Positions 37,138-46,264 of a stretch of DNA of 64,000 nucleotides are shown piece by piece. Made by a program: the position numbers and the translations under genes. The notes under the pieces are model-generated. The model was given only the letters and a program-made list of their open reading frames with translations. It was not told the origin of the DNA and did no database searches. Source of the DNA: Streptomyces melanogenes (lineage in GTDB: Bacteria > Actinomycetota > Actinomycetes > Streptomycetales > Streptomycetaceae); assembly GCF_014649795.1 (NCBI RefSeq), contig NZ_BMTS01000003.1, positions 1 through 64,000 of the forward strand, given 5' to 3'. Each line of letters starts with the position of its first letter. Within the stretch, counting starts at the first letter, position 1.

Positions 37138-38793
37138 TCAGCCGACGGCGACCGCCGACCAGGCCGCGGCGACCGCGTTCTGCTCCGCGCTGCCGCTGCC
37201 GTACAGGTCCTTCGCCGCGTTCAGGGTCGCCGTGCGGGCGGCCGCGTAGTTGGTGGAGGACGTCATGTAGACGGTCAGGGCCCGATACCAGATCTTGCCG
37301 ACCTTCTCGCGGCCGATGCCGGAGACCGAGGAGCCGTTGCAGGTGGGGCTGTTGTACGAGACGCCGTTGATCACCTTGGCGCCGCTGCCCTCGGAGAGCA
37401 GATAGGCGAAGTGGTTGGCCACTCCGGAGGAGTAGTGGACGTCGAGGTTGCCGACGCCCGAGTACCAGCAGTCCGCCGACTTGGTGTCGGTCGAGGGCTT
37501 GTCCATGAAGCGCAGGGCGGGCTTGCCGAAGCCCGGCTTCACGATCTTCTCGCCGATGAGGTAGTCGCCCTGGTCGCCGGCGTTGGCCGCGTACCACTCG
37601 ACCATGGTGCCCATGATGTCGCTGGTGGCCTCGTTGAGGCCGCCGGACTCACCGGAGTAGGTGAGGGCCGCGGTCTTGGACGTGACGCCGTGCGACATCT
37701 CGTGCCCGGCCACGTCGAGCGCGACGAGCGGGCCGAACGTGGTGCCGTCGCCGTCGCCGTACGTCATGCAGAAGCAGCTGTCGTCCCAGAAGGCGTTGTT
37801 GTAGTTGCTGCCGTAGTGGACGCGGTTGTACGAGCCCTTCCCGTCCCCGGCGATGCCGTTGCGGCCGTGGACGTTCTTGTAGTAGTCCCAGGTCGTGTTG
37901 GTGCCGTACTGGGCGTCGACAGCGGCCGTGGCGCGGTCGGTGTTGGCGCCGCTGCCCCAGTGGTTGTCGGCGTCCGTGAACAGCACGGCGGGTGCCCGGA
38001 CGAAGCAGATGCCGAAGATGCACAGGTCCGTCTTGTTCTGGGCGTCACCGGTGTAGGTGTTGCCGCGCGTGGGGTCCTTGAGCTGGTACGAGGAACCGGA
38101 GAGCGTGGTCTCCAGGGGCACGGTCCCGCTGTACAGCGACTTGCCGTCGCCGGTCGCGGTCTCGATCGAGTCCCAGGCGTCGATGCGGGCGCCGGTGCGG
38201 GCGTCGGTGAGGACCACGCGCGCGACGGGGTTGCCCAGCGAGTCCCGGGCGGCGGTCTGGGTGCGCCAGGCCAGCTTGGGCGTGCCGTGCAGGGCGTCCA
38301 CGACGAGCTGGGGCTTGGCGGTCAGGCCGGTGACGTTCTTGTGGGCCGCGCGCAGCTCGGCGGAGGCGAGGTTCGCGGCGCGGGGCGCGGAGAGCACGGG
38401 GGTGATGCTGGGCACGGCGAGGTCGTTCGCCACGGCCCGGTCGGCGCCTCGGTAGGCCCCGGCGGGGGAGAGGTGGACGACGAAGTCGCCGCCGAGCACG
38501 GGCAGTCCGCGGTACGTACGGTCGTAGCGCACGTGCCGGCTGCCGTCGGGGTCCACGATCACGTCCCGTACGGACGTGCCCTGGGCGGCGGTCACGGCGA
38601 GCGCGCCCGCGTGCGCGCCGACCGCGCTGTCGGCGGCTCGGACGGCGGCGTCGCGGTCGGAGACCTGCGGCCGGGGTTCGGCCACGGGGGCCGCGGCGGC
38701 GGAGACGGGGGCGAGTGCGGCGGCGAGCATGGCGCCGGCCGCGACGGCTATCCCGGCGGTGGTGAGGCGCGATGCGTTCCGTGTCGGTCTCAT
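37138..38793 (-). CDS. Secreted M4 (thermolysin-type) neutral metalloprotease
   Basis: The product has 551 residues. A signal peptide (about 1-36) is followed by FTP/PepSY propeptide sequence (to about 230) and the catalytic domain. The zinc motif is HEMSH at 364-368 and the third ligand Glu is at 388 (GGLNEATSD). The downstream VHYSSGVANHFAYLL carries the transition-state His. C-terminal KDLYGSGSAEQNAVAAAWSAV is typical. The enzyme matures outside the cell by propeptide cleavage. The ATG at 38793 is chosen because it starts the signal peptide. Confidence 0.96.
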   Translation of the reverse strand: MRPTRNASRLTTAGIAVAAGAMLAAALAPVSAAAAPVAEPRPQVSDRDAAVRAADSAVGAHAGALAVTAAQGTSVRDVIVDPDGSRHVRYDRTYRGLPVLGGDFVVHLSPAGAYRGADRAVANDLAVPSITPVLSAPRAANLASAELRAAHKNVTGLTAKPQLVVDALHGTPKLAWRTQTAARDSLGNPVARVVLTDARTGARIDAWDSIETATGDGKSLYSGTVPLETTLSGSSYQLKDPTRGNTYTGDAQNKTDLCIFGICFVRAPAVLFTDADNHWGSGANTDRATAAVDAQYGTNTTWDYYKNVHGRNGIAGDGKGSYNRVHYGSNYNNAFWDDSCFCMTYGDGDGTTFGPLVALDVAGHEMSHGVTSKTAALTYSGESGGLNEATSDIMGTMVEWYAANAGDQGDYLIGEKIVKPGFGKPALRFMDKPSTDTKSADCWYSGVGNLDVHYSSGVANHFAYLLSEGSGAKVINGVSYNSPTCNGSSVSGIGREKVGKIWYRALTVYMTSSTNYAAARTATLNAAKDLYGSGSAEQNAVAAAWSAVAVG

Positions 38794-38905
38794 CGGGCTC
38801 CTCGGTGGGGGTCGGCTCGAGTAAAGCTGATGCCGCCTCAGTTTTAAGGGGACATGACACGTGGTGTCCATAGCCCGGGGTTTGTGTGCGGGCCGGTGGC
38901 CGGTT

Positions 38906-39004
38906 GCTCGCGCAGTTCCCCGCGCCCCTGAGATGCGCCCCTTCGGGGCGCCCAGGGGATTGCCGCGGAGCGGCATTTTTAGGGGCGCGGGGAACTGCGC
39001 GACC
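38906..39004. repeat. Intergenic inverted repeat family, copy C
   Basis: The left arm (38906-38929) and right arm (38981-39004) share the common core CGCGCAGTTCCCCGCGCCCC, differing in one base near the outer ends. The inner loop includes CGCCCCTTCGGGGCG. It lies downstream of nothing on the plus strand and just beyond the 3' end of the minus-strand histidine kinase. Confidence 0.88.
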
Positions 39005-39057
39005 AGTTGCGGACGGTCCGCAGGCGAAGAACGGGGTTCGGGGCGTAGCCCCGACGG

Positions 39058-40365
39058 TTACCCCTGCGGCAGCGTGACCGTCGCCGACGCTCCGCCCGAC
39101 TCCACGTTGTGGAGGGTCACCCGCGCCCCGATCACCTCCGCCTGACCGAGCGCGATCGTCAACCCCAGCCCCGACCCCTGCCCCCGCTCCCGCGACCCCG
39201 TGACGAACCGCTGCGGCCCGTCGCGCAGGACGTGTTCGGGGAACCCGGGCCCGTGGTCCCGGACCGTCACGGTCGTCCCGGTCACCGTGACCTCGACGGG
39301 TGACGCCCCGTGCCGGCGCGCGTTCGCCACCAGGTTGGCCACGATCCGCTCCAGGCGGCGCGGATCCGTCCGCACCAGCGTGGACCCGCCCCCGTCCGCC
39401 ACCTCCACCCCGAACCCGCCCCGCCGCAGGATCCCTTCGACCAGCGCCCCCAGCGGCCGCACCTCCAACGCGGGCCGCTCCACGCGCGCGTCGAGCCGGG
39501 CCACCTCCAGGAGGTCCTCCGTGAGCGTGCGCAGGGCGGCGACCCGGTCGCGTACCAGCTCGGTGGGGCGGCTGGGAGGCAACAGCTCGGCCGCGGTGTG
39601 CAACCCGGTCAGCGGCGTACGCAGCTCGTGCGCCACATCGGCCGTGAACCGCTGCTCGGCCTCAAGGCGCCGCTGGAGCGACGCCGCCATCGTGTCGACC
39701 GCGCGGGCCAGCTCCGCCACCTCGTTGCGGGCGGAGTCCGGCCCCGACTGGCCGATCCGGGCGTCGAGTTCGCCCCGGGAGATCCGGCGCGCGGTGGCCG
39801 CGGCCGTCCGCAGCTCCCGGCTGAGGCGGCTCGCCAGCGCCGCCCCGCCGAGCGCCGCGAGCGCCACCACGAGCGCGCCCCAGGCGACCAGCTCCCGGTC
39901 GAACTCCCGCAGATCGGCCCGCTCGGCCGTCAGCGGCAGCCGTACCGACAGCACCTGGCCGCCGATCGGCCGCGCCGCCCACACGGCCGGAGCGGGCCCG
40001 TCCAGCTCGACGAAGGTGCTGCGGCGGCCCGCCAGCGCCGACTCGCGCAGCGCGGACGGCAGCCGCCCGTCGTCCACGGCCGCGTCCGCGACGCTCCGGT
40101 CGACCTGGCCGGTCAACTCGTACAGCTGGCACACCCGTACCAACTGAGCGGTCGCCGACTCGCGGGCCGTCGTGACCAGTTGCGCGGCCCGCGCCTGGTG
40201 GATCAGGAGCCCGATGGTGACGGCCACCAGCGCGCACCCGCCCGCCAGCGCCGCCGCGATCTTCCAACGCAGGCTGAGCCCCTGGGAGAAGGCGCGGAAG
40301 CGCCGGACGAGGGCGCGCGTGCCCGTCCACGCGGACCGCGCGAGGGCGGCCGCCCGGCGCCTCAC
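39058..40365 (-). CDS. Sensor histidine kinase, CseC-like, without an adjacent response regulator
   Basis: The product has 435 residues. An N-terminal helix (KIAAALAGGCALVAVTIGLLI), an extracellular loop of about 100 residues, a second helix (WGALVVALAALGGAALA), a HAMP linker and the H-box FTADVAHELRTPLTGLHTAAELL are visible. The ATPase motifs ANLVANARRHG, RDHGPGFP and GSGLGLTIA follow. The layout resembles CseC, the envelope-stress kinase of the SigE system. The GTG start overlaps the lipoprotein stop by 4 bases. No response regulator is encoded next to it. Confidence 0.9.
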   Translation of the reverse strand: MRRRAAALARSAWTGTRALVRRFRAFSQGLSLRWKIAAALAGGCALVAVTIGLLIHQARAAQLVTTARESATAQLVRVCQLYELTGQVDRSVADAAVDDGRLPSALRESALAGRRSTFVELDGPAPAVWAARPIGGQVLSVRLPLTAERADLREFDRELVAWGALVVALAALGGAALASRLSRELRTAAATARRISRGELDARIGQSGPDSARNEVAELARAVDTMAASLQRRLEAEQRFTADVAHELRTPLTGLHTAAELLPPSRPTELVRDRVAALRTLTEDLLEVARLDARVERPALEVRPLGALVEGILRRGGFGVEVADGGGSTLVRTDPRRLERIVANLVANARRHGASPVEVTVTGTTVTVRDHGPGFPEHVLRDGPQRFVTGSRERGQGSGLGLTIALGQAEVIGARVTLHNVESGGASATVTLPQG

Positions 40366-41024
40366 GGTCCCTCCTCCGGCGCCACGGTCCCGCTCTCGTC
40401 CCTCTTGTACGTCCTGATGTCGCTCACCGACTCCAGCCGCGCCCCGTCCCACCGGTACCGCACGGCCTGCTCGGCGCCGTCGTCCGAGGAGCTGCGGACC
40501 ACCAGGTCGGTGCCGACGGTCTCGACCGCGAGCTGCTTGCCCGCCGTGTAGAGGACGGGGACGACCTTGCCGTCGCGGGCCGTGTAGACCGCCATCACCG
40601 TGCGGCCGCTCTCCAGGTCGGCGGCGAGGATCAGCTCCGGCGAGCCGTCGCCGGTCAGGTCGCGCAGCACGGGCGGGCGGATGCCGGGCTGTCCGGGGCG
40701 GTGGATCTTCTCGCGGTGGCCGAGCGCCTTCGTACGGGGATCGGCCCGCAGCACCTCGTACGGGTCGACCGCCACGAGCCCCGCCTTCGGCACCTCGGGC
40801 CCGTTCGCCAGCGGCGCGGGCGGCGGCTGCTTCCCGGCCGGGGCGGGCCGCTTGCGGGCGCCCTCGGTCCAGTTGGGCCACAGCGGCTGGGGCGTGGGCT
40901 GCGCGGCCACGGGCGGCGCGGCGCCGCCGTCGCCGAGCCCGGTGGGCGCGCCGCAGCCGCTCACCGCGAGGGCGCAGACGGCGAGCACGGCGGCGGCCGC
41001 GGTGGCGCGAAGGCTCAGGATCAT
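40362..41024 (-). CDS. Lipoprotein, CseA-like candidate
   Basis: The product has 220 residues. The signal peptide ends in the lipobox VSGC (LAVSGCGAPTG). The mature part has a Pro/Ala-rich linker and a domain with VLRDLTGDGSPELILAADLESGR, like FG-GAP-type repeat strands, then TYKRDESGTVAPEEGP. It is coupled to the CseC-like kinase by a GTGA overlap and resembles the CseA lipoprotein, which modulates CseC/CseB signalling. That role is inferred from layout, not proven. Confidence 0.8.
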   Translation of the reverse strand: MILSLRATAAAAVLAVCALAVSGCGAPTGLGDGGAAPPVAAQPTPQPLWPNWTEGARKRPAPAGKQPPPAPLANGPEVPKAGLVAVDPYEVLRADPRTKALGHREKIHRPGQPGIRPPVLRDLTGDGSPELILAADLESGRTVMAVYTARDGKVVPVLYTAGKQLAVETVGTDLVVRSSSDDGAEQAVRYRWDGARLESVSDIRTYKRDESGTVAPEEGP

Positions 41025-41219
41025 GGCGGGACGGCCTGGTGGCAGAGGGCGGGGGCGGGGAACCGGCCGGATCCGCCGGCCGCGACAATCAACCGTAGAA
41101 CCGGATCATCACGGAACCCGGGACACTGTGTAACAGCTGTGCGTACGCACCGCGTCAGCCGTCCGAACAGGGACTTTCGGCCAGGCTGGAAGCCCTTTGG
41201 CACCTGAGGGAGAGCGCCT

Positions 41220-41717
41220 GTGACACCGGCCGAAGGACCGCCCGAGGACGGCGGCCTCCCGTTCTTCGTCTACGGCACCCTGCGCCCCGGCGAGCGCTAC
41301 CACCTGCGCCTGCTGACCGGCCGCACCGCCGCCGAGGCGCCCGCGCGGCTGCCGGGGGCGGTGCTGTACGAGGGCCCCGGCTACCCGTACGCCACGGAGG
41401 GGGACGGCGTCGTCACCGGCGCGCTCATCGCGCCGCTCCCCGAGGCGTACGGCCAAGTCCTGCGCGTCCTGGACCAGTTGGAGGAGTGCTACGGGCCGGG
41501 CGATCCCCGCAACTTGTACGACCGGGTGGCGCGGACCGTCGAGCTGCCGGGCGGGGGCACCGCCCGCGCCTGGGTCTATCTGGCGGCGCCCCCGCTGGCC
41601 CGGGAGCTGCGGGCGCACGGCACGCCGCTGCCCGGCGGCGACTGGCTCACCGCCCGTCGGCCAGCGCCCGCGCCACCCCGCTTTCCTTCGGCCCCAGGAA
41701 GCGCGGATCGGGCTTGA
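41220..41717 (+). CDS. Gamma-glutamylcyclotransferase-like (GGCT/AIG2) protein
   Basis: The product has 165 residues. FFVYGTLRPGERYHLRLL is the characteristic substrate-binding YGtLr motif, and LEECYGPGDPRNLYDRVARTVELPGGG carries a Glu region like the catalytic residue. The fold acts on gamma-glutamyl compounds in some members; the role here is unknown. The start is GTG after GAGGGAGAG. The last 71 bases overlap the convergent SanA-like gene. Confidence 0.88.
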   Translation: MTPAEGPPEDGGLPFFVYGTLRPGERYHLRLLTGRTAAEAPARLPGAVLYEGPGYPYATEGDGVVTGALIAPLPEAYGQVLRVLDQLEECYGPGDPRNLYDRVARTVELPGGGTARAWVYLAAPPLARELRAHGTPLPGGDWLTARRPAPAPPRFPSAPGSADRA

Positions 41718-42336
41718 AGGCGGCGTCCAGGGCGGCCTTGCCCGCCGCGAAGACCTCGCGGGTGGAGCCGTAGTACCAGGTGGTGTCGCGTACGGCGTCG
41801 ACCGCGACGCCGTACGAGTCGACCCCGGCGGCCTCGCACAGCGCGACGGCCCGCCGGATGTGGAAGTCCTGGCTGACCAGCACCGCCCGCTCCACGCCGA
41901 AGATCTTCCGGGCCCGGACGCACGAGTCCCAGGTGTCGAACCCGGCGAAGTCGCTGACGACCCGCCGGTCCGGGACCCCGTGCTTCACCAGGTACGTGCG
42001 CATCGCGTCCGGCTCGTCGTACTCGGCCCGCCCGTTGTCCCCGGTCACCAGGACCGCCTTCACCTTCCCGGCCCGGTACAGCTCGACCGCCGCGTCGAGC
42101 CGGTGCGCCAGGTACGGCGACGGCTCGCCGTCCCACAGCCCGGCCCCGAACACCACCGCGACCCCGGACGCGGGCGCCTGCGCCACGGTGCCGACCTTGC
42201 CCTCGGCGGCCGTGAACATCCAGGCGGCGGGCGCCAGCGCGAGGGTGCACACCGCCGCGACGGCCTGGACGGCCCGGCGCCGCCCCGTGCGGGTGCGCGG
42301 CAGCCCGATCCGTACGCGAGTGCGCGGCAGGCGCAT
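41647..42336 (-). CDS. SanA/YdcF-like DUF218 membrane protein
   Basis: The product has 229 residues. A hydrophobic N-terminal segment (VQAVAAVCTLALAPAAWMF) anchors it. The DUF218 domain has VAVVFGAGLWDGEPSPYLAHRLDAAVELYRAGKVKAVLVTGDNGR, VSDFAGFDTWDSCVRARKIFGV and LVSQDFHIRRAVALCEAAGV, all typical of SanA, a vancomycin-related envelope protein in enterobacteria. Its activity is unknown. The ATG at 42336 starts before the anchor. Its 3' end overlaps the convergent GGCT-like gene. Confidence 0.88.
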   Translation of the reverse strand: MRLPRTRVRIGLPRTRTGRRRAVQAVAAVCTLALAPAAWMFTAAEGKVGTVAQAPASGVAVVFGAGLWDGEPSPYLAHRLDAAVELYRAGKVKAVLVTGDNGRAEYDEPDAMRTYLVKHGVPDRRVVSDFAGFDTWDSCVRARKIFGVERAVLVSQDFHIRRAVALCEAAGVDSYGVAVDAVRDTTWYYGSTREVFAAGKAALDAAFKPDPRFLGPKESGVARALADGR

Positions 42337-42469
42337 GAGGGTCCCCCTGGGTTCGACGGTGTTCGAGTGATCGGACGCAGGGGAGCGGCGGACGGTTCTG
42401 TCCCGTTTCCTGCCGGAGCCCCGCGATCCCACCGCCTTCCCCGCGTCCGTGAGGCGGCGGAAAACACTC

Positions 42470-42485
42470 GTCACCACGGCGCAAC
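42470..42485 (+). promoter_or_regulatory. GlnR-like half-box upstream of the chelatase gene
   Basis: GTCAC, six bases, GCAAC matches the gTnAC-n6-GaAAC unit of GlnR sites in 9 of 10 positions, 34 bases before the start codon. GGAAA six bases earlier is a weak extra unit. The site is short, so chance is possible. Confidence 0.35.
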
Positions 42486-42518
42486 GACATGGCAATGTGG
42501 GCCCGGCAGGATCGGTCC

Positions 42519-43439
42519 ATGACGGAGATGGAGCCGGAGACTCAGTCGCAGTTCTTGTCCGCCCGCCAGTCGCTGCCGCTCGACAGCACGGCCGAACTCG
42601 TCACCCGCATCGCCGCCCAACTGGGCAGCCAGCTCAGCCACGTACGACTGAACGGGAGCCGCAAGCCGATGCCCACGACCGCCCGGCCGGCCGCCGCCCG
42701 GCCCGCCCTGGTCGCCGTCGCGCACGGCAGCCGCGACCCCCGGGCCCTGCGCACCGTCACCGCGCTGCTCGACCTGGTCCGCGAACTGCGCCCCGGACTC
42801 GACGTACGGCTCGGCCACATCGAGATCGACGAGCCCGCGCTGCCCGCCGCGCTCGCCGAGCTCGGCGCGGGCCGGGCCGTCCTCGTCCCGCTGCTGCTGA
42901 GCCGCGGCTACCACGTCAAGCAGGACATTCCGGCGGCCGTCGCCGACGCCCCCCGGCTGCGCACCCGCGTCGCACGGCCGCTCGGCCCGCACCCGCTGCT
43001 CGTCGAGGCGCTGTACGAGCGGCTCGTCGAGGCCGGGTGGAACGACGACCCACGCGCGCGTGGCGGCGCGGGGGTCGTGCTCGCCGGGGCCGGGTCCCGC
43101 GACCCCGAGTCGGCCGCCGACACCCGCCGCACCGCCGCGATGCTCAGCGAGCGCCTCGGCGGGGTGCCGGTGGTCCCCGCCTACGCCTCGGCCGCCGCCC
43201 CCACCGTTCCCGAGGCGCTGCGGGCGCTCGCCGCGCGCGGCCGCCACCGGGTCGCGATCGCGTCGTACTTCACCGCGCCCGGCCGGTTCGCCACCCAGAG
43301 CGCCGCCCACGCGCTCGGGATCGCGGCGGCCCCGCTCGGCGCCCACCCGGCGGTCGCCCGCCTGATCCTCCACCGCTACGACCAGGCCCTCACGGCGGCC
43401 CCGTTCGCCGCCCCCTACCGCGAACTCGCCACGGCCTGA
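42519..43439 (+). CDS. Sirohydrochlorin chelatase (CbiX/SirB family)
   Basis: The product has 306 residues with duplicated CbiX domains. The first carries the active-site-type [15 protein letters not shown] and [13 protein letters not shown], the second [17 protein letters not shown] and [19 protein letters not shown]. It inserts ferrous iron (siroheme) or cobalt (cobalamin) into sirohydrochlorin. Siroheme is the cofactor of NirB and sulfite reductase, so this gene may supply nitrite reduction. The ATG at 42519 is chosen; an ATG at 42489 is also in frame. Confidence 0.9.
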   Translation: MTEMEPETQSQFLSARQSLPLDSTAELVTRIAAQLGSQLSHVRLNGSRKPMPTTARPAAARPALVAVAHGSRDPRALRTVTALLDLVRELRPGLDVRLGHIEIDEPALPAALAELGAGRAVLVPLLLSRGYHVKQDIPAAVADAPRLRTRVARPLGPHPLLVEALYERLVEAGWNDDPRARGGAGVVLAGAGSRDPESAADTRRTAAMLSERLGGVPVVPAYASAAAPTVPEALRALAARGRHRVAIASYFTAPGRFATQSAAHALGIAAAPLGAHPAVARLILHRYDQALTAAPFAAPYRELATA

Positions 43440-43486
43440 TCACCCGTCCTGCCCCACTTGTCAGTGCTTGCGTTTACTGTCGGGGC

Positions 43487-44788
43487 ATGGAAGGCATCGC
43501 AGCACACCACCCCGGGTACGACCCGTCCGACGTCGAGCGGTGGGCCGCCGAGCCCGACAAACGGCCGGGCCGGACCGCCTTCCAGCGCGACCGCGCGCGC
43601 GTGCTGCACTCCGGCGCGCTGCGCCGCCTCGCGGGCAAGACGCAGGTCGTGACGCCCGGCGTGACCGGGCAGCTGTGGGACGCGAGCCCGCGCACCCGGC
43701 TCACCCACTCCCTGGAGTGCGCCCAGGTCGGCCGCGAGCTCGGCGCCGCCCTCGGCTGCGACCCCGACCTCGTCGAGGCGGCCTGCCTCTCCCACGACAT
43801 GGGCCACCCGCCCTTCGGGCACAACGGCGAGCAGGCGCTCAACGACTTCGCCAAGGACTGCGGCGGGTTCGAGGGCAACGCGCAGTCGCTGCGCCTGCTG
43901 ACCCGCCTCGAACCCAAGCGCTTCGTGCGCGGCGAGCACACCGGCGAGCCCGTCAGCGTCGGCCTCAACCTCACCAGGGCCGCCCTGGACGCGGCCACCA
44001 AGTACCCCTGGGCGCGCGGCGGCCACCCCACCGACCCGCAGTCGGTGAAGTTCGGGGTGTACGAGGACGACCTGCCGGTCTTCGACTGGGTGCGCCAGGG
44101 CGCCGAGCCGCACCGCAAGTGCTTCGAGGCCCAGGTCATGGACTGGTCGGACGACGTGGCGTACTCGGTCCACGACTTCGAGGACGGCCTGCACGCCGGC
44201 CACATCGACCCCAACCTGCTCTTCTCCGAGCCCGAGCGCCAGGACATCTGGCGCGTGGCGATCGGGCGGTACGTCCCGGCGGACACCGACCCGCAGGAGC
44301 TCGCGGACGCGCTGGACCGGCTGATCGACGAGGAGTGGTGGCCGCACGGGTACGACGGCTCGGCAGTCGCCCAGGCCCGCCTCAAGGACGCCACCAGCCA
44401 GCTCATCGGCCGGTTCTGCCTGTCGGCCGAAGGGGCGACCCGGGAGCGCCACGGCTCGGGGCGCCTCAGCAGGTACGCGGCGGAGCTGGTCGTGCCGCGC
44501 GCGACGCGCAACGAGTGCGCGGTGCTCAAGGCGGTGGCCGACCGCTATGTGATGCAGCGCGACGAGCAGGAGCGGCTCCGCGCCGACCAGCGCATCATTC
44601 TGGCCGAACTGGCCGAAGCGCTCACCGCGCGCGCCCCCGGCGAGGGGCTCGACCCGCAGTTCCGCGCGCTCTTCGCGACCGCCCCCGACGACCGCGCCCG
44701 CAAACGGGTCATCGTCGACCAGATCGCGTCCTTGACGGACGCCGCGGCCCTGTCCCTGCACGCCAGACTCACCGCCCGACGCGGATGA
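43487..44788 (+). CDS. dgt: Deoxyguanosinetriphosphate triphosphohydrolase (dGTPase)
   Basis: The product has 433 residues of the HD superfamily. It has the metal-binding pattern of dGTPases: [17 protein letters not shown], then [18 protein letters not shown] (HD motif), and [17 protein letters not shown] for the final Asp ligand. It hydrolyses dGTP to deoxyguanosine and triphosphate. The ATG at 43487 starts [11 protein letters not shown]. It lies just downstream of the chelatase gene and upstream of the ferredoxin-reductase-like gene on the same strand; dnaG follows next. Confidence 0.94.
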   Translation: MEGIAAHHPGYDPSDVERWAAEPDKRPGRTAFQRDRARVLHSGALRRLAGKTQVVTPGVTGQLWDASPRTRLTHSLECAQVGRELGAALGCDPDLVEAACLSHDMGHPPFGHNGEQALNDFAKDCGGFEGNAQSLRLLTRLEPKRFVRGEHTGEPVSVGLNLTRAALDAATKYPWARGGHPTDPQSVKFGVYEDDLPVFDWVRQGAEPHRKCFEAQVMDWSDDVAYSVHDFEDGLHAGHIDPNLLFSEPERQDIWRVAIGRYVPADTDPQELADALDRLIDEEWWPHGYDGSAVAQARLKDATSQLIGRFCLSAEGATRERHGSGRLSRYAAELVVPRATRNECAVLKAVADRYVMQRDEQERLRADQRIILAELAEALTARAPGEGLDPQFRALFATAPDDRARKRVIVDQIASLTDAAALSLHARLTARRG

Positions 44789-44805
44789 GGGGCCCGGAAG
44801 GCGCC

Positions 44806-44845
44806 TACGACCCCGTACGACACACGTATGACACGCCTATGACGT
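44806..44845 (+). promoter_or_regulatory. Four TAYGAC direct repeats before the ferredoxin reductase gene
   Basis: TACGAC at 44806 and 44816, then TATGAC at 44827 and 44839, are spaced 10, 11 and 12 bases. Direct heptamer repeats about 11 bases apart are the pattern bound by SARP and OmpR-type activators. They end about 110 bases upstream of the next start. Confidence 0.4.
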
Positions 44846-44954
44846 ACCGATGAAGCCCGGCCACTCGGCGCCCCCAACGGAGCAAGCCCTCTTCCCCCAT
44901 CACGCTCCGTGCGGGACGCTCGCAGATGGCGGTTGAGCAACGAGGAGGCATCAA

Positions 44955-46235
44955 GTGGTCGACGCAGACCGGACATTTGTCATTGTCGGTGGAGGACTGG
45001 CCGGGGCCAAGGCCGCCGAGACCCTGCGCGCCGAGGGGTTCAACGGCCGGGTGATCCTCATCGGCGACGAGCGGGAGCACCCGTACGAACGGCCTCCCCT
45101 GTCCAAGGGGTTCCTCTCCGGCAAGGAGGAGCGCGACAGCGTCTTCGTCCACGAGCCCGCCTGGTACGCGCAGAACGACGTGGAGCTCCACCTCGGCCAG
45201 ACCGTCACCGCCATCGACCGCGAGGCCAAGACCGTCCGCCTCGGCGACGGCACCCTGATCGGCTACGACAAGCTGCTGCTCGCCACCGGCTCCGAGCCCC
45301 GCCGCCTCGACATCCCCGGCACCGGCCTCGCGGGCGTCCACCACCTGCGCCGCCTCGCCCACTCCGAGCGGCTGCGCAACATGCTCAAGGCGCTCGGCCG
45401 CGACAACGGCCACCTGGTGATCGCCGGGGCCGGCTGGATCGGCCTGGAGGTCGCCGCCGCCGCGCGCGGCTACGGCGCGGAGGTCACCGTCGTCGAGCCC
45501 GAGGCGACCCCGCTGCACCAGGTCATCGGCCCCGAGCTGGGCCAGATCTTCACCGATCTGCACGCCGAGCACGGCGTCCGCTTCCACTTCGGCGCCCGGC
45601 TCACCGAGATCACCGGCCAGGACGGCATGGTCCTCGCCGCCCGCACCGACGACGGCGAGGAGCACCCGGCGCACGACGTGCTCGCCGCGATCGGCGCCGC
45701 CCCGCGCACCGCGCTCGCCGAGAACGCCGGGCTGGCCCTGGTCGACCGGGCCGACGGCGGAGGCGTCGCCGTCGACGCCTCGCTGCGCACCTCCGACCCC
45801 GACATCTTCGCGGCGGGCGACGTGGCCGCCTCCCACCACCCGCTGCTCGACACCCGCCTGCGCGTGGAGCACTGGGCCAACGCCCTCAACGGCGGCCCGG
45901 CCGCCGCGCGCGCGATGCTGGGCCAGGAGGTCAGCTACGACCGCGTGCCGTACTTCTTCTCCGACCAGTACGACCTGGGCCTGGAGTACTCGGGCTGGGC
46001 GCCCCCCGGCTCGTACGACCAGGTGGTGCTCAGGGGCGACGCGGGCAAGCGCGAGTTCATCGCCTTCTGGCTGCAGGAGCGCCGGGTGCTGGCGGGGATG
46101 AACGTGAATGTGTGGGACGTCACAGGGTCGATCCAGGACCTGATCAGGGCCGGAACCAAGGGCGTCCAGGTGGACCCCGACCGGCTCGCGGACCCCTCGG
46201 TGCCCCTGGGAGACCTGCTGCCCGACCAGTCCTGA
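44955..46235 (+). CDS. FAD-dependent NAD(P)H:ferredoxin reductase-like oxidoreductase
   Basis: The product has 426 residues. Two Rossmann folds are visible: FVIVGGGLAGAKAAETLRAEGF for FAD and HLVIAGAGWIGLEVAAAARGYGAEVTVVE for NAD(P)H, with ERPPLSKGFL between and SDPDIFAAGDVAA near the C-terminal half. It resembles putidaredoxin/rhodocoxin reductases and related ferredoxin reductases that feed cytochromes P450 or other ferredoxin enzymes. The GTG follows GAGGAGG. No ferredoxin is next to it. Confidence 0.92.
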   Translation: MVDADRTFVIVGGGLAGAKAAETLRAEGFNGRVILIGDEREHPYERPPLSKGFLSGKEERDSVFVHEPAWYAQNDVELHLGQTVTAIDREAKTVRLGDGTLIGYDKLLLATGSEPRRLDIPGTGLAGVHHLRRLAHSERLRNMLKALGRDNGHLVIAGAGWIGLEVAAAARGYGAEVTVVEPEATPLHQVIGPELGQIFTDLHAEHGVRFHFGARLTEITGQDGMVLAARTDDGEEHPAHDVLAAIGAAPRTALAENAGLALVDRADGGGVAVDASLRTSDPDIFAAGDVAASHHPLLDTRLRVEHWANALNGGPAAARAMLGQEVSYDRVPYFFSDQYDLGLEYSGWAPPGSYDQVVLRGDAGKREFIAFWLQERRVLAGMNVNVWDVTGSIQDLIRAGTKGVQVDPDRLADPSVPLGDLLPDQS

Positions 46236-46264
46236 TCGCCACCGCCGCCACGTAGACTTCGTGC

